A stretch of DNA of 64,000 bases from Dugong dugon (Eukaryota > Chordata > Mammalia > Sirenia > Dugongidae): positions 65,701,447 to 65,765,446 of the forward strand of contig CM057477.1 in the NCBI GenBank assembly GCA_030035585.1, in the 5' to 3' direction. Shown in pieces: positions 63,901 through 64,000 of the stretch. The notes under the pieces are model-generated. The model was given only the letters and a program-made list of their open reading frames with translations, made no database searches and had not been told where the DNA came from. A program made the translations under genes and the position numbers. Positions within the stretch are counted from its first letter, which is position 1, and the number at the start of each line of letters is the position of its first letter.

Positions 63901-63940
63901 TCTAGCTACAGCATTCCATCTGAAGGAGACAGTGACAATG
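12848..63940 (+). CDS. LRCH1: LRCH1, 14 internal coding exons (partial gene)
   Basis: LRCH1 is a cytoplasmic or membrane-associated scaffold with N-terminal leucine-rich repeats, a disordered linker and a C-terminal calponin-homology domain. The family is reported to bind DOCK-type Cdc42 exchange factors and affect cell migration. Fourteen exons (127, 106, 137, 128, 64, 103, 128, 68, 87, 90, 37, 54, 73 and 105 nt) join into one open frame of 435 whole codons plus one base at each end. The product matches what I remember of mammalian LRCH1 from the middle LRRs (motifs LKVLIASNNKLGSLP, NVRRNYLKVLP, VLLLENNPLQSPP) through the acidic linker (SDEDTVSLNVPMSNIMEE) to the Ser/Thr/Pro-rich stretch before the CH domain. 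All introns have AG acceptors; twelve have GT donors and one has GC. The start codon, first LRRs, CH domain and stop lie outside the window. The paralogues LRCH2, LRCH3 and LRCH4 share the architecture, but the linker sequence points to LRCH1. Confidence 0.96.
13628..13822 (+). repeat. AfroSINE-type SINE, older
   Basis: Plus-oriented tRNA-derived SINE. The head gattaaatgcacttggctgc and the body ctactctgacacacatgggg are both readable. It is diverged from the younger copies. Confidence 0.8.
14108..14522 (-). repeat. Two adjacent AfroSINEs, both reverse
   Basis: The first covers about 14108-14300 (older form, tctgactcatggcaacccca). The second covers about 14317-14522 (younger form ending accaccagggctcc). 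They are tandem in the same orientation. Confidence 0.85.
14523..15152. other. Intron sequence, nothing recognised
   Basis: Mixed-composition intron. I see no confident repeat, RNA gene or coding segment. Confidence 0.5.
15153..15574 (+). mobile_element. MaLR-like LTR
   Basis: It reads as a MLT1/MaLR-type solo LTR: ttagttacctagtgctgctgtaac at the start, then cctcacagttcaggagtctgg, and near the end ggttaggattcccacatgt. A second copy with the same internal features is at 47150-47560. The family name is from memory and approximate. Confidence 0.65.
15575..16647 (-). mobile_element. RTE/BovB-like LINE, 3' fragment
   Basis: The minus strand encodes the end of an RTE-clade reverse transcriptase: LAESEEDLKHLLMKIKDHSL and INGEMIEVVKDFILLGSTIN near 16309-16150, and FELWCWRRILNTPWTARRRN near 15900. 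These blocks are typical of BovB. The frame breaks several times. The 3' tail is a gtt repeat at 15575-15591, as usual for RTEs, and it directly abuts the MaLR-like LTR. The element is 5' truncated. Confidence 0.88.
16900..17268 (+). repeat. L2-like ancient LINE fragment
   Basis: Diverged text resembling an L2 3' end: ctccaaaaagccttccctgagg, then gtctttgtacttgctttctcc and gtaggtgcctggcac. Assignment is from pattern memory. Confidence 0.5.
17273..17695 (-). repeat. Two AfroSINEs, both reverse
   Basis: Copies at about 17273-17485 and 17499-17695 are each readable from tail (gactcat) to head (cagttcttaaccattgcgcc in the second). Confidence 0.82.
17748..18492 (+). mobile_element. 5'-truncated L1, 3' end
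   Basis: Plus-oriented L1 ORF2 C-terminus. The DNA reads caatgagataccacttcactcc, then caatcccactcttagttatatacccaa and ggataaaccaaatgtgg. A short 3' UTR and an A-tail at 18477-18492 follow. Its 3' UTR differs from L1-A/B, so it is another subfamily. Not coding. Confidence 0.88.
18493..19217. other. Intron sequence, nothing recognised
   Basis: No confident repeat or gene. Short ORFs here on both strands lack family features. Confidence 0.5.
19218..20003 (-). repeat. Reverse AfroSINE interrupted by a ~565-bp insert
   Basis: The SINE body (19218-19356) and head (about 19931-20003) are separated by an unrelated block starting near tgctgggttctctagagaagc. That block looks like a dispersed mammalian repeat or LTR with atatatag-rich and agattta text. 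I cannot name it. Confidence 0.7.
20316..20525 (-). repeat. AfroSINE, reverse
   Basis: Full-length older-type copy from accaaactagttgtggtcaag to gcaccacccaggaac. Confidence 0.85.
20526..21689. other. Intron sequence, nothing recognised
   Basis: AT-rich intron without a confident repeat or gene. Confidence 0.5.
21700..21860 (+). repeat. MIR SINE
   Basis: Reads cctactgtgtaccaggcactgtgct followed by a run of tattatttcatataatc and a gaggtaggt-like segment. This is the standard MIR core. Confidence 0.85.
22300..22500 (+). repeat. AfroSINE, older type
   Basis: Head cctgggtggtgcagacagttaag, body ctctgacatacatggggttgcc. Confidence 0.85.
23040..23480 (-). repeat. Possible solo LTR, unclassified
   Basis: A discrete block containing gagccaatgaaacctgctcc and gagaaagtttatttagg, i.e. 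an AATAAA-type signal on the minus strand. A loosely similar arrangement occurs at 60640-60960. Weak assignment. Confidence 0.3.
23925..23990 (+). repeat. MIR fragment
   Basis: gcacagagagggtaaggcacttacccaaagttatgtgatgagt matches the MIR 3' half. Confidence 0.5.
24266..24470 (+). repeat. AfroSINE
   Basis: Head gcccctgggtgacttgagcg, B-box region gcagttcgaacccaccc, tail gaattgacttcaacagcaatggg. Confidence 0.87.
24471..26035. other. Intron, mostly unassigned
   Basis: AT-rich intron. A short piece at about 25165-25245 (tgtctcacagttctggagtc) resembles a MaLR-type LTR. Nothing else recognised. Confidence 0.45.
26036..26225 (-). mobile_element. Short RTE/BovB-like 3' end
   Basis: Matches the 3' terminal part of the 15575 element: agctggcttcaaatcatagcgac, then cttcacgatctttgctatgtttgag and caatccatctcgtt. 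Severely 5' truncated and followed by an AfroSINE. Confidence 0.75.
26226..26395 (-). repeat. AfroSINE, reverse, short form
   Basis: Tail accccttgctgtcagatcaattcc, head cagccgagcacttaaccactgcg. Inserted just beyond the RTE piece. Confidence 0.87.
26396..27291. other. Intron sequence, nothing recognised
   Basis: No confident repeat or gene. A 15-bp unit (aacagctgagtacag) is duplicated in tandem near 27198-27228. Confidence 0.45.
27292..27627 (-). repeat. tRNA-Gly-like SINE, reverse
   Basis: Reverse copy of the longer SINE type. The body reads actcacggcgaccccatgcac and gcaccatccccatgattggttg. The tRNA-Gly-like head is at the right end (ggaatcgaactcgggcctcccac, then ataattctactgctgaa). Confidence 0.82.
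27905..28110 (+). repeat. AfroSINE, older type
   Basis: Head ggatccctgagtggtccaaacgg, body tctactctgacacacatggg, tail gttgactccatggcaactgg. Confidence 0.85.
28320..29085 (+). repeat. Probable ancient dispersed repeat, unnamed
   Basis: The text follows a familiar mammalian old-repeat pattern: tttttgagcccttacttcatacctgg, then ccttctcaccaaggagctcac, then ttgtactttatcctgtagttgg. I cannot name the family with confidence. Confidence 0.4.
29106..29446 (+). repeat. tRNA-Gly-derived SINE, full length
   Basis: The head ggtgggtcagtggtagaattctc, then ccatgcgggagaccc and gttcgattccc, is recognisably tRNA-Gly (A box and B box). A body of about 270 bp follows, ending ggcagctaacaacagcag. It is a SINE, not a tRNA gene, because the 3' half of the tRNA fold is lost. 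Confidence 0.87.
30137..30242 (+). CDS. LRCH1: LRCH1 exon 2 of window (LRRs)
   Basis: The acceptor is tttggtacag and the donor gtaaaa. It encodes 35 codons plus one base: the next LRR units, SCNEITALPHQIGQLKSLREL and then NVRRNYLKVLPQ. It enters in phase 0 and leaves in phase 1, completing Glu with the next exon. A SINE begins only about 120 bp downstream. Confidence 0.97.
30362..30560 (+). repeat. AfroSINE next to exon 2
   Basis: Head ggtccctaagtggtgtaaatag, B-box area ggcagttcaaacccacc. It lies 120 bp downstream of the exon 2 donor. Confidence 0.85.
31113..31465 (+). repeat. tRNA-Gly-derived SINE with TSD
   Basis: Head ggtggttcagtgctagaactc, then gcgggagacccgggttcaattc; tail ctaacaacaacaacaa. 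Flanking agctttgaa (31104-31112 and 31466-31474) is the likely target-site duplication. Confidence 0.88.
31475..32275. other. Intron sequence, nothing recognised
   Basis: AT-rich. An inverted pair of tttcatacgttcaaaag-like and tttgaatgtatgaaaatg text around 31974-32012 could fold into a hairpin. No gene seen. Confidence 0.4.
32276..32471 (-). repeat. AfroSINE, reverse
   Basis: From catcaagttgattccaactcatagtgac to gccaccagggctcc. Confidence 0.87.
32472..33391. other. Intron sequence, nothing recognised
   Basis: AT- and T-rich intron without a recognised element. Confidence 0.45.
33392..33553 (-). repeat. AfroSINE, reverse, short form
   Basis: Tail aaaccaaacccgttgctgttgag, head gagctcttaactactgtgtcacc. 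A 160-bp form lacking the extra internal segment of longer copies. Confidence 0.88.
34149..34604 (-). repeat. tRNA-Gly-type SINE split by an AfroSINE
   Basis: The outer reverse tRNA-Gly-type SINE (34149-34419, then 34576-34604) is interrupted by a reverse AfroSINE at 34420-34575. The near-identical flanks ttctgccag and ttctaccag are the probable target-site duplication. Confidence 0.82.
34605..35514. other. Intron sequence, nothing recognised
   Basis: Unassigned intron leading to the exon 3 acceptor. Confidence 0.45.
35515..35651 (+). CDS. LRCH1: LRCH1 exon 3 of window (LRRs)
   Basis: The acceptor is ctgttcttttag and the donor gtgaga. It holds two bases plus 45 codons. It carries the last clear LRR units (VDLPLVKFDFSCNKVLAIP, then MKQLQVLLLENNPLQSPPAQ) and closes the repeat domain. 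It exits in phase 0. Confidence 0.97.
36127..36335 (-). repeat. AfroSINE, reverse
   Basis: From acaaaccaaacccattgtcagcc to gcatcaccagggctcc. A plus-oriented head fragment of the same family follows at 36391-36441. Confidence 0.87.
36391..36441 (+). repeat. AfroSINE head fragment
   Basis: ggagccctggtggtgcagtgg and continuing to ctaaccaacagg, then it stops. A truncated or broken copy. Confidence 0.8.
36508..36862 (+). repeat. SINE within a SINE
   Basis: A plus-oriented older AfroSINE (36508-36620 and about 36800-36862) is interrupted by a reverse AfroSINE at about 36631-36799. Confidence 0.8.
36998..37810 (-). mobile_element. Truncated L1 3' UTR, older subfamily
   Basis: The minus-strand L1 3' end begins at a T-rich tract and contains acaattcagtgacattaac and agcttttaagaccccaggcac. 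The latter is shared with L1-A/B 3' UTRs (positions 8 and 3530). Stops about 180 bp short of exon 4. Confidence 0.8.
37989..38116 (+). CDS. LRCH1: LRCH1 exon 4 of window (post-LRR cap)
   Basis: The acceptor is tttctcggtag and the donor gtgagt. It encodes 42 codons plus two bases, beginning ICTKGKVHIFKYLSIQACQI. This is the conserved segment after the LRRs. The final AG joins a C from the next exon to give Ser (AGC). An L1 3' end fragment ends about 180 bp upstream. Confidence 0.96.
38340..38410. repeat. CA/TG microsatellite, inverted
   Basis: acacacacatacatatatg is followed by tgtatgtgtgtatgtatgtg, giving a self-complementary CA-then-TG arrangement. Confidence 0.8.
38826..39028 (-). repeat. 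AfroSINE, reverse
   Basis: From gctgtcgagtcgattctgactc to cgctgcaccaccaaggc. Confidence 0.87.
39240..39366 (+). repeat. AfroSINE 3' part, older
   Basis: ctcagaagaagggcctggtgatc through cacgtggtgaccaggagtc. The tRNA-like head is missing. Confidence 0.7.
39575..39638 (+). CDS. LRCH1: LRCH1 exon 5 of window
   Basis: The acceptor is catccaccccag, with a pyrimidine tract interrupted by purines. The donor is gtacgg. It has one base plus 21 codons (KKDSDSGVGSDNGDKRLSATE), a polar linker with acidic and serine residues. The 142-aa ORF spanning this exon (39481-39909) uses a different frame and is not the coding frame. Confidence 0.95.
40222..40382 (-). repeat. AfroSINE, reverse, short form
   Basis: Tail cttgccgttgagtcaattcc, head gctcttaaccactgagccacc. 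Confidence 0.88.
40383..41841. other. Intron sequence, nothing recognised
   Basis: About 1.4 kb of unique-looking intron with no repeat or gene I can support. Confidence 0.45.
41842..42019 (-). repeat. AfroSINE with perfect TSD
   Basis: The SINE at 41854-42007 is flanked by identical tttcactaaata (41842-41853 and 42008-42019). It is a short-form, reverse-oriented, fairly young copy. Confidence 0.9.
42886..42988 (+). CDS. LRCH1: LRCH1 exon 6 of window
   Basis: The acceptor is atcttttttag. The donor gtctga is weaker than consensus (C at +3). It encodes 34 codons plus one base, beginning PSDEDTVSLNVPMSNIMEED and ending SPVK. This acidic, serine-rich linker is diagnostic for LRCH1 among the LRCH paralogues, judged from memory of the human protein. 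Confidence 0.95.
43050..43275 (+). repeat. MIR SINE
   Basis: The 3' half is clear: gcgaagctcagagagtttaag, then taacttgccagtggtcacacagctagtaag. Confidence 0.82.
43320..43660 (+). repeat. Old dispersed repeat, unnamed
   Basis: A discrete block starting attagttaggacaactgtagc and ending near gggtgggaaatgtag, in the style of an old mammalian LTR or DNA element. The family is not identified. Confidence 0.3.
44007..44092 (+). repeat. 60-bp spaced direct duplication
   Basis: tggaaattatctcc(c/t)taatagtttt occurs at 44008-44032 and 44068-44092 with one mismatch, period 60 bp. Confidence 0.85.
44262..44489 (+). repeat. AfroSINE with perfect TSD
   Basis: The SINE at 44272-44479 is flanked by atactttata on both sides. 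Long form with the extra internal segment (ctacttctgtaaagatttac). Confidence 0.9.
45344..45471 (+). CDS. LRCH1: LRCH1 exon 7 of window, GC donor
   Basis: The upstream sequence ttttcccagcag offers two AGs three bases apart. The start after the second gives two bases plus 42 codons (ECHQEFQPEPSLL, then SSEFINYIK). The exon ends AAG followed by gcaagt, so the donor is GC, not GT. The nearest GT, four bases on, would break the frame with exon 8. Confidence 0.93.
45840..46128 (-). repeat. tRNA-Gly-type SINE with TSD
   Basis: Reverse copy. The right-hand head reads cccagatctcccacatgg, then gagaattctgccactgacc. Flanks atccatagt at 45831-45839 and 46129-46137 are identical. Confidence 0.87.
46483..46702 (+). 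repeat. AfroSINE, long form
   Basis: Starts ggagccctggtggcacagtgg and ends at a gttttggtttggg tail. Flanks tgagagatga and tgagaaatga (one mismatch) are the likely target-site duplication. Confidence 0.92.
46712..46890 (+). repeat. tRNA-Gly-type SINE, partial
   Basis: The B-box area gagtttgattcctggcc and body cttccagactaagacagac are present. Both ends are incomplete. The AfroSINE at 46483 sits immediately upstream and may have inserted in its head. Confidence 0.75.
47150..47560 (+). mobile_element. MaLR-like LTR
   Basis: gtcttagttccctaatgctgctg at the start and cacaattcaatccataac at the end. It shares with the 15153 copy the internal text taactcagaagt...taggttta and cctacactgg/ctctacactgg, so both belong to one subfamily. 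Confidence 0.65.
47561..49190. other. Intron sequence, nothing recognised
   Basis: Only a small CA run at 47768-47793. No gene or other repeat recognised. Confidence 0.45.
49195..50372. repeat. CA/CT-rich minisatellite, about 1.2 kb
   Basis: The plus strand is almost entirely C, A and T. It starts as loosely repeated ctcctcaatacacacacac units and becomes a tight array of roughly 22-24 bp units (acctctcctctctcacacaca) at about 50000-50270. Two long ORFs (248 and 244 codons) through it are artefacts of composition. It lies about 200 bp before exon 8. Confidence 0.95.
50569..50636 (+). CDS. LRCH1: LRCH1 exon 8 of window
   Basis: The acceptor is gttgctgtccacag and the donor gtgagt. It encodes 22 codons (GRAEGCEELLRIEEDAHWPP, then EG) plus two bases. 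It starts in phase 0, matching the GC-donor end of exon 7. A 1.2-kb CA/CT minisatellite ends about 200 bp upstream. Confidence 0.95.
51015..51250 (+). repeat. MIR SINE
   Basis: ctacatttattaaataccacatgctagg through gatgacaaaactgaggctcagagag and aaggtcacagagtgac: a full MIR core. Confidence 0.88.
51370..51569 (+). repeat. AfroSINE with TSD
   Basis: The SINE at 51381-51558 (ggagccctggtggcgcagtgg at the start) is flanked by tgtggtacaga and tgtggtataga. One mismatch between flanks. Confidence 0.92.
51739..52059 (-). repeat. tRNA-Gly-type SINE, reverse
   Basis: The left end has the RTE-like tail gttgttgttgttagctgctgtc. The right-hand head is gaattcttccactggaccacc. Confidence 0.85.
52374..52430. 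repeat. TG/TA microsatellite
   Basis: atgtgtgtgtgtgtgtatg followed by tacatacatacatatacg: inverted TG then CA. Confidence 0.85.
52867..52953 (+). CDS. LRCH1: LRCH1 exon 9 of window
   Basis: The acceptor is tttcatgttgcag and the donor gtaggt. It is 87 nt, divisible by three, so skipping it would preserve the frame. It encodes ISSSKTQDMD followed by a short helix-like segment (IEQLREAVDLLQDP). It carries a run of methionines (MDMMMIEQ). Confidence 0.96.
53330..53396 (+). repeat. AfroSINE tail fragment
   Basis: gttatgagttggaatcgatgcg, then gcagtggatttggtgtgg. Only the 3' part remains. Confidence 0.75.
53519..53698 (+). repeat. AfroSINE, young, perfect 13-bp TSD
   Basis: The SINE at 53532-53685 is close to the apparent consensus and is flanked by identical ttagctagggata (53519-53531 and 53686-53698). 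Confidence 0.95.
53777..53990 (-). repeat. AfroSINE, reverse, older type
   Basis: gttaaccctgactcatgtcaacccc through gtaccacccagggactcc. It forms an inverted pair with the copy at 53532. Confidence 0.85.
54412..54615 (-). repeat. AfroSINE, reverse, older type
   Basis: agttgccgtggagtcagtgctgac through gcaccaccagagactcc. Confidence 0.87.
54616..55994. other. Intron sequence, nothing recognised
   Basis: AT-rich intron upstream of exon 10. No gene or named repeat seen. Confidence 0.45.
55995..56084 (+). CDS. LRCH1: LRCH1 exon 10 of window
   Basis: The acceptor is tactctttag and the donor gtacgt. It is 90 nt, symmetric phase 2-2. It encodes LSTDITERRVVNLYPVESAE and continues ALELEYTAL. It is followed by an intron of only 104 nt. 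Confidence 0.96.
56189..56225 (+). CDS. LRCH1: LRCH1 exon 11 of window (37-nt microexon-like)
   Basis: The acceptor is cttgttcccacag and the donor gtaagg. One base completes Asn with exon 10, followed by 12 codons (GQMQLETSPLYE). It is the shortest exon seen and is paired with exon 10 across a 104-nt intron. Confidence 0.95.
56375..56573 (+). repeat. AfroSINE plus tail fragment of another
   Basis: A tail fragment (56375-56416) is followed directly by a near-complete copy (56417-56573) with head ggcctggtagcgcagtggttaag. It lies 150 bp after exon 11. Confidence 0.87.
56624..56832 (-). repeat. AfroSINE, reverse
   Basis: accaaaccaaaaaaatcaaactc through gtgccaccttgggacc. Inverted relative to the copy ending at 56573. 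Confidence 0.85.
56833..57454. other. Intron sequence, nothing recognised
   Basis: No gene or named repeat recognised. Confidence 0.4.
57455..57551 (+). repeat. Direct repeat, copy 1
   Basis: tgatgctgaactgacagcatg through tgtgtttgggaa. It closely matches 58991-59088, 1.5 kb downstream in the same orientation. Confidence 0.85.
58404..58515 (-). repeat. AfroSINE 5' half, reverse
   Basis: gggagcagattgccaggtctttc through tgcacgacccagagtgtcc. The tail half is missing. Confidence 0.75.
58991..59088 (+). repeat. Direct repeat, copy 2
   Basis: tgatgctcaactgacagcatg through tgtgtatttgggaa, about 85% identical by eye to 57455-57551. Confidence 0.85.
59462..59515 (+). CDS. LRCH1: LRCH1 exon 12 of window
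   Basis: The acceptor is ttccttctttaag and the donor gtaagg. It is exactly 18 codons (VQNDLTSQSNGSQYSPNE), phase 0-0, so it could be skipped without a frameshift. It is part of the Ser/Asn/Gln-rich linker. Confidence 0.95.
59926..59985. repeat. TG/CA alternating purine-pyrimidine tract
   Basis: gtgtgtgtgtgtgcgtgtgcacgcgcatgcat is followed by a CA run. Alternating purine-pyrimidine with CG steps. Confidence 0.85.
60270..60342 (+). CDS. LRCH1: LRCH1 exon 13 of window
   Basis: The acceptor is ctaactccacag and the donor gtaaat. It encodes 24 codons plus one base, beginning MSENSPAVSPTTNSTAPFGL and ending KPRS. The ATG at its start is an internal codon. This is the last linker segment before the CH-domain region in the short isoform. 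Confidence 0.95.
60640..60960 (-). repeat. Possible solo LTR, unclassified
   Basis: Block with gagccaataacagaaattg, then gaagtttatttaatac (AATAAA-like on the minus strand). Weakly similar in layout to 23040-23480. Confidence 0.25.
61730..61795 (-). repeat. L1 3' end fragment
   Basis: tttttattgtgaaaatatacataacaaaacatatgcc matches the L1 3' terminal segment seen near 2710 and 37010. Confidence 0.6.
61796..63835. other. Intron sequence, mostly unassigned
   Basis: About 2 kb of AT-rich, repeat-poor intron before the cassette exon. I recognise no gene. The low repeat content compared with the rest of the window could reflect splicing-control or other conserved sequence, but this is not testable here. 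Confidence 0.4.
63836..63940 (+). CDS. LRCH1: LRCH1 exon 14 of window, probable 35-codon cassette exon
   Basis: The acceptor is ttgctctcctgcag and the donor gtaggt. It is 105 nt, symmetric phase 1-1, encoding DPALTLPPVSFNKLTQAQTW and then DSSSYSIPSEGDSDN. A human LRCH1 isoform is, as I recall, longer than the main form by about 35 residues at this point. The exon is therefore probably alternatively spliced; that is inference from phase and memory. The CH-domain exons should follow to the right. Confidence 0.9.
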
Positions 63941-64000
63941 GTAGGTGGCTTTGTATGTATCCTTCAATTTGCTCATTAATCAGCCAGTGGAAAGACTGAA

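Overview
The window is nuclear DNA from a placental mammal, almost certainly an afrotherian and probably an elephant or close relative. The evidence is dozens of copies of a tRNA-derived SINE beginning ggagccctggtggcgcagtgg (AfroSINE type), RTE/BovB-like LINE pieces, long L1 elements with a distinctive 3' UTR, and older MIR, L2 and MaLR-like relics. The species call is inference from repeat content.

The only cellular gene I can support is LRCH1 (leucine-rich repeats and calponin-homology domain containing 1), on the + strand. Fourteen consecutive internal coding exons lie between 12848 and 63940. They total 1307 nt and join in one frame without a stop. They encode the later leucine-rich repeats, the low-complexity linker, and a 35-codon in-frame exon that looks like a cassette. 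The N-terminal exons lie left of the window. The CH domain and C-terminal membrane segment lie right of it. Twelve of the thirteen introns are GT-AG and one is GC-AG.

Layout: 1-11765 is a nest of two minus-strand L1s in the intron upstream of the first visible exon. A long L1 (L1-A) is split inside its reverse transcriptase by a second L1 (L1-B, 2561-7008), with a 14-bp target-site duplication. L1-B keeps its 5' UTR, ORF1 and 3' UTR but has lost almost all of ORF2. From 11766 to 30136 is a 17-kb intron rich in SINEs, plus an RTE fragment, a 3' L1 piece and a MaLR-like LTR. From 30137 to 63940 exons alternate with introns of 0.1-5 kb that carry more SINEs, an L1 3' end and a 1.2-kb CA/CT minisatellite just before exon 8.

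I found no bacterial or phage-type system, CRISPR array, operon or genuine RNA gene. The most unusual items are the ORF2-deleted L1, the apparent RTE-SINE tail sharing, the GC-AG intron with a neighbouring NAGNAG acceptor, and a 104-nt intron that is open in frame. Exon numbers (1-14) are local to this window.
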